From Gerris lacustris (Eukaryota > Arthropoda > Insecta > Hemiptera > Gerridae), in NCBI GenBank assembly GCA_951217055.1, contig OX578279.1:29848173-29912172 (forward strand): a stretch of 64,000 nucleotides of DNA, given 5' to 3'. Position numbers and translations under genes: made by a program. Below the pieces are notes generated by a model. That model did not search any database and was not told the DNA's origin. It saw nothing but the letters and a program-made list of their open reading frames with translations. Below, one piece after another: positions 11,051-25,504 of the stretch (its first letter is position 1; the number at the start of each line of letters is the position of its first letter).

Positions 11051-12608
11051 TATTAATAATAAAATGCCTTCTACCAGTATTCTACGTCCAAACAAATTAG
11101 CACTACATGATTTCATTAACACATTTAAATCCTATAATTAAGTAATTAAATAATTTATTATTAAGTATACTTATAAAGTGTGTAATTGCTCTTTGTTTAC
11201 ATTTTGGTTTGAATTTCAGCGTAAACAGCGTTGGACCAAAGTATTATTATCAATACCTCGGAAATTAAAATAAATCTATCAAAATCGAATTTACCACCAT
11301 GACAATACTTTCTCTCTGTTTATAACAAATTAGGCTTTAGTCAATGTAAGGAGAACCACTAACACCCCAAATTTACAGTTTACTTATATGGAATCAGCTC
11401 TCCTTATGAGGGATTTGGAAATGGCTCAATATTTATAAATCGCCTTTTCTTGGTATGCAATATCACAGTAATTATTTTTATATATATTATTATTTATAAT
11501 ATACTATATGCTATAAAAGTGAAATTATATTGTTAAAGCTTAAGTTCTAAATTCAAGAAATGAGAGATTTTTTTCTCCTCCAACATCCCGATCAATACTT
11601 CATTAGGATATTGCAGGCCACTTTATACTTATACATCTATTCTATGTGATCATTCTCTCAACGCTCTAAAATTAAAACTCTTCATATTTTACGGTGTTTC
11701 TAGATCTAACTTGTTCTTGTTATCGACAACAATAAAAAAAAAACAATGATAACTTTTAATCCTATTTTGTATTATTTACATTTTAATAATATTTAATTCT
11801 TCAACTTTAAAATTAAAGTTAATGCAAAATATGCAAAAGAAGAGCTATTATTTAAATATGCAAGAAGTATTCTTTTATTAAGGAAACCCCAGATAAAAGG
11901 TAATAAAAGGCAGCCGAAAGGTTTATTGCCGATAAGACGATCATTTTTCCCCCGAATAAGTGAAAAAAAAATTAAATTAATTATAACCCAGAAGAAGAAT
12001 ATAATAAACCCAAAAACGATGTTGAAATTTTTGATTCAAATAAAAATAATCAATTTAAGCAATTATAATTTTTTTTTTTTTATTCTTTCTTCGGTTAAGT
12101 ATATATTTCAATCCTATATCTTCTAATCTTATTAGTTAACACATTCACTGCGTCCCTTGACTCTTTTTCATTTATCTCATGCCTCCTCAATTTTCTTTAG
12201 ATCTTTCATTATCCGTGAACATTAGCGTAAATTAATTTTAAGCATGAAATGCAGTACATTCTGAAAAGTATGGTATTTAAGTTCCAACTATTACATACAA
12301 AGGGTACTCACGATCTTTAGTTTAACGTGCTAAACTGTGTTGTCAGTGTCAGTAAAGTTGGTTAAATTATCCTCCATTTTTAACAAATAACTAATTCTAT
12401 CCCTTTAACATAACATTTCTCGGCTTTGAGTAAGTTAAAAGAAGTTGGACAGATGTTAAATCGGGTTGAGATAATGGAGGTAAGAAAATATATGAGAAAA
12501 ATATATTTCTTCCCCCATGGTTGAGATTGGGAAGCATTTTTGGAAATTTTAATAAAAAAAAAAAAAAAAAAAAAACTGTGCACTACCTATTCTGTAGTGC
12601 AATAAATT
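11051..12608. other. AT-rich unassigned sequence
   Basis: Low-complexity AT-rich DNA with poly-A and poly-T runs. A strong donor-like GTGAGTACC lies on the minus strand at about 12,303-12,311, but every plausible exon upstream of it is closed in most frames. A hairpin (TGCACTAC with its complement) lies at about 12,577-12,600, next to the fold-back. Confidence 0.4.
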
Positions 12609-13565
12609 ACACTGTTCTGCAAATTTAACGACCTTTCGGGCTCCAAGAAAATGTTATCTGAACTTTATGTTTACGAGGTTGCTGAGTCCGACTCTGAAGT
12701 CAAAATTTCTCCTATACGTACAGTTTTCCAGGAAAAGTCGCCTTAAGTTCGAAAAATTGTGTTTTGGGGGGGGGGGGGTTTAGGCCCAATTTTTTGCCCA
12801 AAAATATTTTGTAATAAAAAAAATATATATTGGGCGTTTGAATATCTTTAAACCATGGAGAAAAAAAAAATCTGCTGAACTTACTTATTTAAGAAAATTG
12901 AAAAATAAATTGATTTTTCCTCATATTAAGCCTTTGTATTTCTTCTACCTTTTGCAGTTCTATAACAAAAGTTTTGTGACTAGAGAATTTCAATATATGT
13001 GATCAAAGGGGGGGGGGGATGTACAATAAACATTGGGGGGGATAGTAAACAAATTGGGCAAAACCACAACTTGAATGTACGTCTTTCAATTAAATATTAT
13101 ATTTTAAAATACAATATTACGCCCACACGCCCAAATGTTTCTTGTACACCCTCCCCCCTCGGTCACATAAATTGTAATCTAGAATAATGTCCGAAAAAGT
13201 CACAAAACATTTTTTTATATATAACTGAAAAAGGTAATAGAAACACAGACTCAATTTGAGGAAACATCTTTTTCTTCAATTTTCAACAAAAAGTAAGGTG
13301 AGCAGATTTTTTTTTTCTTTAGATTTGTGTTCTTCATGGTTTGAAGATATTCAAACGCCCAATATATTTCTTTTTAACATTTTTTTTTTTAAATTTTTGT
13401 TCAAAAAACCCCCAAAAACACAATTTTTCCGAACTTTAGGCGCATTTGCCGGAAAAACTGTACATATAGGAGATATTTTGACTTCTGATTCGGAATCAGC
13501 ACACAAAAATACTTCAGAAAAGGACATTTTCACTCTGAAGCCTTTATTTTTTGCAGAACAGGTGT
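12609..13565. mobile_element. Large fold-back element, about 957 bp, arms of about 430-480 bp
   Basis: The left arm starts ACACTGTTCTGCAAA at 12,609. The right arm ends with its reverse complement at 13,565. Long matching stretches pair throughout: TCTCCTATACGTACAG with its partner near 13,465, TATTGGGCGTTTGAATATCTT near 12,829-12,850 with its partner near 13,345-13,366, and the G-rich inner part near 13,005-13,025 with the C-rich part near 13,148-13,165. The apex lies near 13,050-13,130. Arms look roughly 80% alike, so the element is old. It has no transposase and its 115-residue frame is a product of the arm. Confidence 0.8.
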
Positions 13566-15609
<2,044 letters not shown>

Positions 15610-16115
15610 AAACATTGAAATTTGTTGGTGCCAAAGTTCGCCCAAACAGAAGGTCCCGAGTTAATTTAAAACTTCTGCAAACAAACCTTTATACTTTCTC
15701 GTATAAAGAGAAAGTCTTGTTGGCACGAAAATTCAATTTTGATGGATTCACACGTATTGAGGTCCCCTTAGTCCATAAAAAAGAGGGTTTAAAAATAAGT
15801 CTGTATGCCGTCTGTGCAGACGCGTGGATCCTAAAATGCTGGGCCAATTTGTCGAAATTTGGCATACATGTTCAGAAAAATCATACCCGCCGAAATCGAG
15901 CAATGAATTTTAGCTCTAAATTTGGGGGCGCTACCCACCAAAAACTATGAAAAACCCGTGAAAATAAAATTATTTTTCGAAAGCGGTTTAGACTATTCTG
16001 ATTAAATGAACTGAAATGTCATTTTAATAGGAATCCGTTTTCCAGGGGAAAATCTAGTTTCCGTGACATTTATGAAAATAAATCTATTTTTTTGTAGAAT
16101 ATTGAAAACAAAATG
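15610..16115 (+). repeat. Dispersed repeat family D, copy 1
   Basis: Contains GTCTGT.CAGACGCGT, a TTTGTCGAAATTTGGCATA block, TTTTAGCTCTAAATTTG and TTTTCCAGGGGAAAATC in order. The same order appears at 46,850-47,095 and, more worn, at 58,715-58,935. A 111-residue frame (15,615-15,950) crosses the repeat. Because related copies lack it, I treat it as incidental. Confidence 0.6.
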
Positions 16116-16599
16116 TAATGAACCACCTATTGAACACTTTTTATTTTTTTTTTTTTAAATAACAATTAAATGAGATATTATGGAATATAAATACAGTTTC
16201 AACAATATAAGAAAGTTCGTTTGAGTTGCCTCGAACCAATTTTTAAATGAATATTTAATCCCGGTTTGCACCTAACGACTTATCGTACGTCTTGTATGAT
16301 CAGACAAAACTTCATATTGGTCGTTTGGTTCAAACATGGTTTTACGAAGCCTTCCAACTTATCGTCCAACCTTCACTCGACCACCTCATCTTATTACGTG
16401 CGCCCTTCATTTGAAGCTTGGATGGATAACACTATTTGATACCAACTTTTAATTAAATTAGTCAAAGTTTACTCCGATTTTTGATTTTTCTTCTTCTGGA
16501 TAAAATAAACCCTGGTCCTTTTTAGATTAATCCCACATTGCCTAGTCTATATATTGTAATAAATAAAAGCCAAATTTCACTCATTCAATAAATCATCCA

Positions 16600-17405
16600 G
16601 TACAGTAAAACGGCTACAGCTAGAAAGCTGAAATTTTTCATGGAGGTTTCTCCTCCCGAAAAATGTATGAAATTTTGCATGGAGGTGCTTCTAAGAATTA
16701 ATTTACGATCAGCATTCTTGAATGAAGATGACGGCCATTAATATGCAGAATTCGGAATGACTAAATCATCCGAACAATTTCTACTAAAATCTTGAAATTT
16801 AGGAGTTAGCTTTCTTTCATAATATCAACATGAAAGGGTTTTTCAATCGACCATTTCAATTCAAGATGGCGGCCTTATATATGCAGAATTCGACGGCTAT
16901 ATCTCCAGAACCTTGAAATCGATTCGAGATGGTGGTCATAACGTATTTAATAACAGTGCTCTTGCTATGTGCATCAACACTTCAAAAACTCCAAAATCTA
17001 AAATAAAATTAGTATATTTGGTATGAATGATAATTTATAAAATAATATTAACGTCTGCCAAGAATTTTTATTGATCCTTAAGGAAGTAAAATTAGGAAAT
17101 TTGTATTTGCAATATTAATAAAAGATAATTCCAATTTTAACCTAGGGATACGATAAGAAATTATTAGGGACATACAGCACGAAAATAGCTCTACTTTTCA
17201 AAATGCTTTTCCTGCAATCGTAATCAATTATTATTAATTAGGATCCATGATGAGAAATAATGTGAGTGGGATTTAGAAAACTCTGTGGCATCTAGATATT
17301 CTCGCTTAGTAAAATAACTTTCATGTTTATTGATGGCAGTTTAAAAACCCATCAAATAAAAAAAAAAAAACACTCCTTAAAGAACCACGGAAGTCCAGCA
17401 ATATT
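16600..17405 (+). repeat. Dispersed repeat family G, copy 1
   Basis: Contains TTCAAGATGGCGGCC, a GATAATTCCAATTTTAACC block, the GTGGCATCTAGATATTCTCG block and an end resembling CACGGAAGTCCAGC. The same order occurs in 51,050-51,955, and the 3' portion in 9,126-9,245. Read in reverse, the end is ACTAGCTGGATTCCCGTG-like, resembling the start of family F. No coding frame. Confidence 0.55.
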
Positions 17406-19250
17406 ATCATATTGACGAAGTGTTTTGATAATACAAAATTAAATTTTATACATAAATTCACTTAACTTAACTATGTATAATACGCAACTAATAATATTAA
17501 ACGTAAGCATGTAAAGAACAACCTGGTAATCCTGTACAATTACCAGCTTCTATAACATCTGCTATAATAAAGTACCAGATCTATAACAAGTAACAGCTTT
17601 TATACTAACAACAAGCTAGACAGCTACATCAAGCCAAAATTAACTAGTTTCAAAATAAGCATCCTTGCCCATTGCCCATGTATAGCGAGAAGTATTAACT
17701 TTACTCAGATAGATCATATTAAGCCTTATTATCCAATACGAAATTATTATGCCCCACAACATTTATGAATTGTAAATGTGGGGAGCAAACCTAAGTATAT
17801 TTAAGTTACATTTCCAACAAGATTTTTGTTGCAGACAAACTGTCGTAAAACTCTGAATTTATAATGATGAACAACTATAAATTTTGTTAGATAGTTTATT
17901 TTACGCTTCACATTTCTTGTTGGAATGGTTATTTTGAAACTTATTGTACAACAACAAACTCTAACAAGAGACTATTTCAGGTTGTATTTAACTATTTAGA
18001 CTGCTCCTATTAGGATGGCTCAGATGTTCAAGAAGGGCTGTGAGCGTTTGCCTGTTTCCTCTTAAAAACCTTCCTTGTTTAGGGTCATGTCGTAAAACCC
18101 TTTACTTCCTAGTTATTTGCATTTCCTCAATAGTCCCTCAGGAGGATGGAAAGGGCTGTTAAAATATGCAGGTCCTTTGTGGACTGACTCCGACCTAACG
18201 GTTCCTCAGTAACTAGCAAGGTAAGAGTTCAAACATTTGTTTGTCAAAAGGTCTTACCCAGTTGACGTTGTTCAATTTAGAAATAAGGCTTTTACTTGAT
18301 GAATTACCTCATCTTGTAATAAAATGTATGTAGAGTTATGGGAAAGGATTGCTAGAGGTCAAGGTTTTAAGTCTATCATTTAAATAAGTGTCATTATTTA
18401 ACATATTGCTCTGTTTTTTTTTTTTAGACATTTTTGTTTAAGGAAAAGAAACATCTTTTAAATGTTTGTTTTCTTTTTTAGTGTTTTTTTAACTAACAAT
18501 AAGCTTTTTACAATAATACAAGAAAGTGTTTCCGTATTCCTCAGTCAATATCTATTTTAGTTGCACTCTCTGTAAAATGAAATTGAAAGCTTTTTTCCTA
18601 CTATTATATGTCTCATTTGCCCTGAGCAATTAGGCCCTATATATGACGGAGGTATCAACCAATTTATACATCTGGGATTCAAACATATGTCAGTCCAAAT
18701 ACATGGCCATTTCACTGACTCGGTACTATATTTTATCTTTCAATATCTATGCGAGTAGTATTGTTCTGTATGAATTTAACAATTCATATAATTTAACAGA
18801 ATATGAGGGGACAATTTGACAATTTTTTAGCATATATTATTCTTAAAGAAATAATTTAAAACTAGCAGGAACCAATACAATGGAATATAAAATTATTATG
18901 TATTAATCAATTAAAAATAATGGAACCAACATAATACTAGAATATCAAATGATTATCAACCAAATCAAGAATTTACTACAAGAGAATCAACACCATAGAA
19001 TTTAAATTATTACTACATATTTGTGCAAAAAAAAGACCAGGATTAGGTAATGCGCCATATCAACTATAATTTATTTTTTGGATTAGCAAGATTATTTTTT
19101 TCTGTAAGCTATTTATTATACTAGAATTTGTCAAAGAACTAATATTATGAGTTTTATCACACATTAATAATATAATAAAAACAATGGTATATTATAAATT
19201 GGTAACATTTACAAATTTATTATTTTTAACATTATTTATTACTAGCTGAC
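17406..19250. other. Unassigned sequence with a GC-richer island
   Basis: Mostly AT rich. A less AT-rich island near 17,995-18,230 (GGATGGCTCAGATG ... GCTGTGAGCG ... CTAGCAAGGTAAGAG) ends in a good plus-strand donor. All three plus frames upstream close quickly, so I do not call an exon. It may be an old repeat or a non-coding exon. Confidence 0.35.
18645..18725 (-). repeat. tRNA-like (SINE head?) sequence
   Basis: The minus strand reads ACCGAGTCAGTGAAATGGCC followed about 25 nt later by GTTTGAATCCC, resembling an A box and a B box (GGTTCGANTCC) at roughly tRNA spacing. The cloverleaf is not convincing, so a tRNA-derived SINE remnant is likelier than a working tRNA. Confidence 0.3.
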
Positions 19251-20101
19251 CCGGCGAACTTCTTACCGCCTAATAAACATTAATAACATAAGAAATGTAT
19301 AGCTGCTACCTTTAAAAAACCTTATAACTGGTTTATTTAGTTAAATAATGTTGCCTTTTATGAAAAATGTATAATACAATTTGCAATATATACTTTTACA
19401 ATATACAATATTGGCTTAAGGCTCTCCCACCCTTTGTGGTTAGAAAAATCATTAAAATGAAAATGTTATTGGTTCTAAGCAAGATATCAAAAATCTAAGT
19501 ACAGGCTTCATTCCTAATTTTAATTCTGCACATTTTGAGCCTTATTTCAACTCCCTACTACAATAATACAATAAATGCTACAACTATTTCAATACGAGTT
19601 TTATCGTTGAATTGAAATGGCGCATGTACTATTTATCATAGGATAGTTGAAATAGGGATCAAATTTCGCAGAATTAAAATTGGGAATGAAAGCTGTACTT
19701 AGATTTTTGATATCTTGCTTAGAACCAATAAAATTTTAATTTTACTGTTCATTCTAACCTGAAAGGGCGGTAGCCTTAAGAGACATACAGATAAAAAAAC
19801 ATTCATTTTTATTATAGATATAGATTACAGAAATATTTTTCCAGTATTTTCCATTTTACCCCCTTCCTAAATGAAAATATGACAAAAATGTAATTAACAA
19901 CAATTAGGTAGGTACCATACTCCGTTTCCCTGTGTACCAAAATTGAAATTAGTTTTACAAACTCAGAAATCTTCCCGGGCATGCGTCCAACCTTCCCCAA
20001 AGTTTCAAAGTAATCGTATAAACGGTTTAGGCAGGCATAAGAGACTAAGAGACAGGTAGACAGACAGGCAGACAAATATTCATTTTTATTTTTATAGATT
20101 A
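19251..20101 (+). repeat. Dispersed repeat family F, composite of two copies
   Basis: The start ACTAGCTGACCCGGCGAACT and the tail (GACA-rich, then CATTCATTTTTATTATAGAT) define the unit. A second tail follows at 20,050-20,101 after another body containing CAGACAGGCAGACAAA, so two partial copies lie head to tail. A variant start (ACTAGCATCCACCGTCGCGG) occurs at 49,664. Inside the first copy sits a 90-bp inverted repeat, listed separately. Short interspersed elements of this layout are common in arthropods. The exact class is not determined. Confidence 0.55.
19468..19729. repeat. 90-bp inverted repeat inside family F
   Basis: Arms at 19,468-19,557 and 19,641-19,729 pair almost throughout, starting ATTGGTTCTAAGCAAGATAT, around an 83-nt centre. 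It is probably a small fold-back MITE inserted into the F copy. Confidence 0.8.
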
Positions 20102-20204
20102 TGACCAGTACTGAAAAAAAATTATATTGTTTGCTCTTGCTGCTAAAATGATGTATTGCATGGTAATACATATTAACATTTATATATTATGCATTTAATA
20201 TTCA

Positions 20205-20590
20205 CTACAGTACATTTTTGGAACGAAGTTCCTAATGGCACGTTCTTTGAGCCCGGGAGTGAATCAAAAAAAAAAATAACGACCAAAATCACCGTCACAA
20301 AATCGAAACGAAATCTACCGATGACGATAACTTGAGTAAAAGATGACCGAGTGAGTTGAAATTTGGTACACATGTTCATTTTTCCAATGTCCAGGCTGAG
20401 TTTGTTGGACAACGTTATCCGCCCAAGCGTTCACGCGCAACGCTTGCGTAAACGTAATTTTCAAATTTCAAATTGGAATTTTAGGATGGAAAAAAATTCT
20501 AACTTCATCTATTTAATGAGACAAAAAACTTTTATAAATAATTATTTTTAGTAAAATGAACACCGTCACTGCTATGAAGTGATAAGCATA
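20205..20590 (-). repeat. Dispersed repeat family B, partial copy
   Basis: Matches, in inverse orientation, the two near full-length B copies at 39,414 and 61,821. The shared motifs are CGATAACTTGAGTAAA, GAAATTTGGTACACATGTTC, GTTGGACAACGTTATCCG, GTTCACGCGCAACGCTTGCG and AACTTCATCTATTTAATGAG. The part with the terminal hairpin and the (GTCT)n stretch is missing or heavily diverged. Confidence 0.75.
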
Positions 20591-20935
20591 CATAAATTGT
20601 ACTAATATACATTAATATGAAGCTTTAGTGGAGGTCATCATGAAATGTTGAAAGAATAGTCTCTCCCCGTAAAGATATATTTAATAATTCCAAATTGTCA
20701 AAGCAGCTTTAAGCCACCATAGGGCCATCATTAGAGATTAAACAAACAGCAAAACTAGTGAAAACTAATCAAAATGTTAAAATGTAAACTGAGAAAATAC
20801 CACGAAATTTACATTTAAAAGGGAGCATTTAAAATAAAACATTTTTAATACACATTAATTAATATTGTACTGTATTAGGAATGTTAAATGTACCATTTAC
20901 GTAATAGTGTTATGCCTTTTCTATATTTCCATATG
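20591..20935. other. AT-rich unassigned sequence
   Basis: Nothing recognisable between the B repeat and the following CAGGGTG element. Confidence 0.4.
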
Positions 20936-21519
20936 CAGGGTGTCCCAAAAAAGCTTAGCTCGCATTCAGAACAGGGTGCTACAAGTGAAAATAAGTCGAA
21001 AATGCTGAGTACATATTTTTCGATTTCGGCTTTAGTTTAGCCGTAATCCGCCATTTTGTATTTGTTATGAAAAAAATTATATTTCAAAAACCATTTAAGA
21101 TATTTTTATGAAACTTGATATAGATGTCTAACTCCGATATCTAAAATTTCCAAAAATATTAGTTTTCAAATTAGTCAAATTTCAAAATGGCTGACATTTA
21201 AAAGTCAAATTCCATGAAAACCAGTAGGTATGAAGTAATTTTGCATTAGACAAAATTTTTTATGCAAATCTAACGATACCTTAATTATTGAAATCGGTTC
21301 ATAAATAAAGAAATTGCGATTATTTTAATGTTTAGTGGTGCTTGAAGGGTTATTGAAATATATTTTTTTTCAAAAGATATACAAAATGGCGGATTACAGC
21401 TAAACTAAGCCGAAATAAAAAAAAAGTTACTGAGCATTTTCGACTTATTTTCTATATGTGAAAATAAATCGAAAATGCTCTGTTCTGAATAGCGCGCTAA
21501 GCTTTTTTGGGACACCCTG
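20936..21519. mobile_element. CAGGGTGTCCC terminal-inverted-repeat element, 584 bp
   Basis: Begins CAGGGTGTCCCAAAAAAGCT at 20,936 and ends with the complement at 21,519. The inverted match continues inwards through TTCAGAACAG. The right end also contains its own hairpin (GAGCATTTTCGACTTATTTTC against its complement), so it is a double fold-back. Interior blocks such as CCGCCATTTTGTAT and ACAAAATGGCGGATTACAGC are also mutually inverted. There is no transposase, so it is non-autonomous. CAGGGTG ends of this kind are widespread in insect genomes. No clear target duplication. Confidence 0.85.
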
Positions 21520-21741
21520 TATAAATAATATCAATCTGAACTCTTCTATGGTCTGGTGGGGGTATTAATATAAAAACGCTAAGTTCTCATTAAATCTGCT
21601 ATAATTTCAACCGCAACTTAGCTCTTTATAATGCTTAAAACTCAACTGTATATTGTATATTATATGATTTATGTTTAATTTACAGTCAACTGGAACAAAT
21701 ATAATTAAATATGCAATTAAATATACGTGATCGCGATTATA

Positions 21742-22763
21742 TAAGGTGACTGGCGATATATGTGGAAAAATGAAGTAGGTTGTTCTACGCCACAAGGGGC
21801 TACAAAAAACGCTGTATAAGCCATGGGTCAAATCTTAACCGTTCTCCCACAAAATCAAATTTCATGATTTTTTTAAGATTACATAAATTTGCTCATAAAA
21901 ATGCTTATTGCACCAAAAGTATAAAAGAAAAATGTAATGTTACTTTTCATGCCTTCAAATTATATGACAAAAATTTTATACAAATTTTATTTTTAAGAAA
22001 AAAAATTTTAAAAATATTTTTTTGAGGTCCCATATCTTGCAAAAGAACCGAGCTCAAACTTTTCGGACTTCAGGAAAAACTTTCTTATTGACTAACGTTT
22101 CGATAAATATTAATATTATTACCCATTCATAAGGCGGAATTTTTAGTAAACTTCGTTGAAAGTGAAAAAGAAACATGTTTATTGTTGCTATTGTTGACAC
22201 AAAGATAAGTATACTAAACCAACCTTGATGTTTTTAATTATTTACTCACCTGTAAGTCAAGAATTGCAACAATAAACACGTTTCTTTTTTACTTTCAGCG
22301 AAGTTTAATAAAAATTCTGCCCAATGAATGGGTAATAATATTAATATCAATCGATACGTTAGTAAATAAGGAAGTTTTTCCTGAAGTCCGAAAAGTTCAA
22401 GCTCGGTTCTTTACCAAGTTATAGAACCGCAAAGCAATTGATTTTTTAATTTTTTTCTTAAATATATAATTTGTATACATTGTTTGTCCTGTAAATTGAG
22501 GGCATGAAAATTAAAATTACACTTTTCTTATTGGAAAATTTGTCAGCTTTACAACGACACCAAACATTTTTTTCTAGCTTTTATACTTTTGGAGCAATAA
22601 GTGTTTTTATAAGAAAAGGTATGCGATCTTAAAAAAATCATAAAATTTGACCTTGCGGGAAAACGGTTAAGATTTGACCCACGGTTTATATAGAGTTTTT
22701 TGTGGCCCATAAGACGTAGAATAACCTACTTCATTTTTTCATCTATAACGCCAGTCACCCTGT
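21742..22763. mobile_element. Fold-back element, about 1.02 kb (family E, copy 1)
   Basis: Arms of about 455 bp (21,742-22,197) and 510 bp (22,254-22,763) are inverted copies. The ends are AGGTGACTGGCG and CGCCAGTCACCCTG, so a CAGGGTGACTGGCG-type terminus. Internal pairs include TGGGTCAAATCTTAACCGTT, GACTTCAGGAAAAACTT and TTTATTGTTGC. The apex is a spacer of about 56 nt. A second copy lies at 26,450-27,870. Short frames inside are arm translations. No transposase. Confidence 0.9.
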
Positions 22764-23715
22764 AAATAAACTAAAAATATATAAACCTAGAATATATAAT
22801 GGACTAGTTTGAATACGAAATAATTTAAAATAAACTTTAAAGAAAATGCTGCACGTAAAATCAGTTTATACCTACTACGTATGAACAATATGGTAGACAT
22901 AGAGAAATTGTAAGACTAATATTATTGCTTTAGTTCTCAAAATAAATTAAAAAAATTAAAAAAATTTGTAATATAGTTAAATAATTCACTTGAACATATC
23001 GTTTGCTTGGTAAAACAATTTTAAAATCTGGGGTTTTTAAAAACATATTTTTATTTGATAATTAATCTTATTGTTCCATAAAATTAAAATATATAAAATA
23101 TTGATATGGTTTCACAAATGTTTAAATAAATTTATGAAAAAAGCAATAGGAAGGAATAAGTCTTTGCTGAATAAACAAAATGTGAGTTTTAATATATTAA
23201 AAACCACTCTTCCCCTCTTAAATTACTTTTAAACTTAAAGGATTGATAATATAAATAATAAATATCCATAGATTATTCGAATATTTTTATATCTTTAATC
23301 TTTTAGCTCTTTCCATCAAGTTTTGAAAGTGACAGAAAAAATGAGATTAGATTAACTTATCTAAAAAAAAAGTTTTAGAATACAGCTTAGATTTCTTACA
23401 TCGGGTTCCATTTGAATTTTAAATTAGATGGATTTAAGTGCATTAAAAAATACTTTACCTTTTTACAATTCTTTTTTTTAAGACTAGATTATAATATACC
23501 ATAGGATTTTTAAATAATAATTTTATAAAAAATTTTCTAAGTTTATAAACTAAAGGGATACTGAATAATTATTGATGTTCTAAATCATAAAATAGTTTAA
23601 TTTATTTTCTTTTTTATTCTTTTTTTTTTTAATTTCTTCATTTTTATCTGAATGTCGTGTAAACCTGATAATTTGCATACGAATATTTGTTTTCTTTTTT
23701 TTTTTTTACATAAAA

Positions 23716-23783
<68 letters not shown>

Positions 23784-24742
23784 ATATATATACATATATA
23801 TAAATTATTCCAAAGTTGAAGAGTTTTCTCGATACGAATGAAAAAAGAAGAATTTCTTGTTTGCCTCGAAAGGGATGTGAGGGTGGAATTCTAAATCAAG
23901 ATTTTTTCCTGTCTTTCTTAGGGATAAATAAATTACATAGGGTTGAATATATTTGCATACAAGTTTCTCGGTTCTTGGATCTCGATACCAGCCCACAATA
24001 ACTCGAAGGGAAAAATATTTTGAGAATTCAGAAAATTTGGCAGAAATTCAGAGAATATAATATAATAATATATAAAAAATATATAGATAATCTTTAATGT
24101 CTTGCATTTTTTTGCAACATATTTCTAGTAAGTAAAATTCCTCATTAAATAAAAAAATTACATGCATTAAAAAAAAGGCACATTAAATTACAAAAAATAA
24201 AGTAAGAAAATCAATATTGCAATTCTTGGTTATGTATTTGATGAATAGGATTTAAACAGATCTGCTTTAATTAAATAAAATTATAAGTAAATGTGAAGTT
24301 AAAATATATAAAAAATCCGTTTTTCTACATTCCACTTTTTAAAAGATTAATAAAGTGACCTGGTTCAGCTCCAATCTACATATTTATGTAAAATTACTGT
24401 AGTAATCTAATAAATCATGTATCAGACATTCCTGCAGTAAATAAAGCTGACGAATGAAATCCATTAGAATACTCTTAATGCTTAAGTTCTTCTTGGACAA
24501 TTTTTATTATTTATATTTGTTATTTATATTATAGTAGGTTTCTACATTGTATAATGAAATGTCTGACGTAAAAACATTCTTGTATTAGCTGTACATCCTC
24601 TTTTTAATATAACACTTTCTATATAAACATGCATATAGTAAAAAAGTGTTTTATTTATAAAAGACAAATTTGTAACAGAGTAAATACAACCAGGAGATTT
24701 ACAAGTTTTTATTGAACCCATTTCACTTAATAATTTATTTTT
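22764..24742. other. AT-rich unassigned sequence with TA arrays
   Basis: Low-complexity DNA. It includes the TA array at 23,717-23,800. A minus-strand frame near 24,660-24,766 (contains SWKNKLLSEMGSIKTC) is lysine rich, as expected of AT-rich DNA, and I do not call it. Confidence 0.4.
23717..23800. repeat. (TA)n microsatellite
   Basis: About 70-80 bp of TA repeats with a few interruptions at the right end. Confidence 0.9.
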
Positions 24743-24784
24743 CCAGGATTCTTCACGTGACAACAATCGTTTTTAAACGTGGGT

Positions 24785-24936
24785 GAAATGAAAAGAGCTA
24801 TTCAAGATATACTTTGATTTCGATAGAACGGAAACTAATTCTAACTCATATCAAGTCTTGTCGGATTTGATAAGTATGCTGTTGCCTGATAATGAATCGA
24901 GAAAGTTAAGTCATAGTGCGTGTGAAAAGTCGTGGT
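24785..24936 (+). other. Coding-like block ending at a strong donor, unrecognised
   Basis: The plus strand is open for about 48 codons, with many GAT, AAT, AGT and other RNY codons (contains SYQVLSDLISMLLPDNESR), and runs into GTGAGTATTT at 24,937. The best acceptor upstream (TTATTTTTCCAG ending at about 24,742) would put two in-frame stops before this block, so the exon is either broken or starts later. The antisense frame is also open for 36 codons. It is candidate exon or pseudo-exon material. Family unknown. Confidence 0.3.
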
Positions 24937-25162
24937 GAGTATTTCAGGTTGTAAGAGTGTAGCGATTCACATATTTTAAACAAGTAATCAACAATTGCGC
25001 TCGTGGAGTCTATAATCAAAGCAGTACACAAATATTATATCTCCATAAAGCGCTTTCAACCTACTACTTTAGTAATTATATAATATGACCAAGCTTAAAC
25101 GATAGGCATCGATGTATCCGAGCTTAAGCTAAGGCTTAAAAAAGGTTCATAAGTGTACTTAC

Positions 25163-25217
25163 AACTGATACTGATAATGGAACATTAATAGGTAAAATGC
25201 AAGCTACACCACAGTAT
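25163..25217 (-). other. Candidate minus-strand exon (55 nt), unrecognised
   Basis: On the minus strand a strong acceptor (CACATTTCTTCACAG) precedes the block and the donor GTAAGTAC follows it. Only one frame is open, with one leading base and no remainder: YCGVACILPINVPLSVSV, a hydrophobic peptide. It joins in phase to frame 0 of the block at 42,162-42,199. The splice sites are among the best in the window. No homologue is recognised. Confidence 0.35.
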
Positions 25218-25504
25218 CTGTGAAGAAATGTGTATTACTTTGATTACAGACACTAGTAGTGCTATTTTCCTAATTTATTTGGTATAGTTTTGCAAAACAA
25301 CCTGAAATATTCTAGAGATAAAAAAAACCTCATTGATTTGTCGAAAAGAGCATTTTTGAAGGGACTGAACTTCCCTTGAAAAAATATAATTAAATAATGT
25401 TTTAATAAATATTCCAAAAACCATTACAATAATCTTTTTTGACACTACTGCAAACTTTCCCTTTACAGAAAGACATTGAACTAAATTTTAACAAAACAAG
25501 ATTT

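Noticed and set aside
12290..12380. Strong minus-strand donor GTGAGTACC
   Set aside because: Frames upstream contain stops whichever acceptor is used. Only an 18-nt block would survive, which is too weak to call.
17995..18230. Exon ending at GCAAG/GTAAGAG on the plus strand
   Set aside because: All three frames close within a short distance upstream, so no coding exon can be supported.
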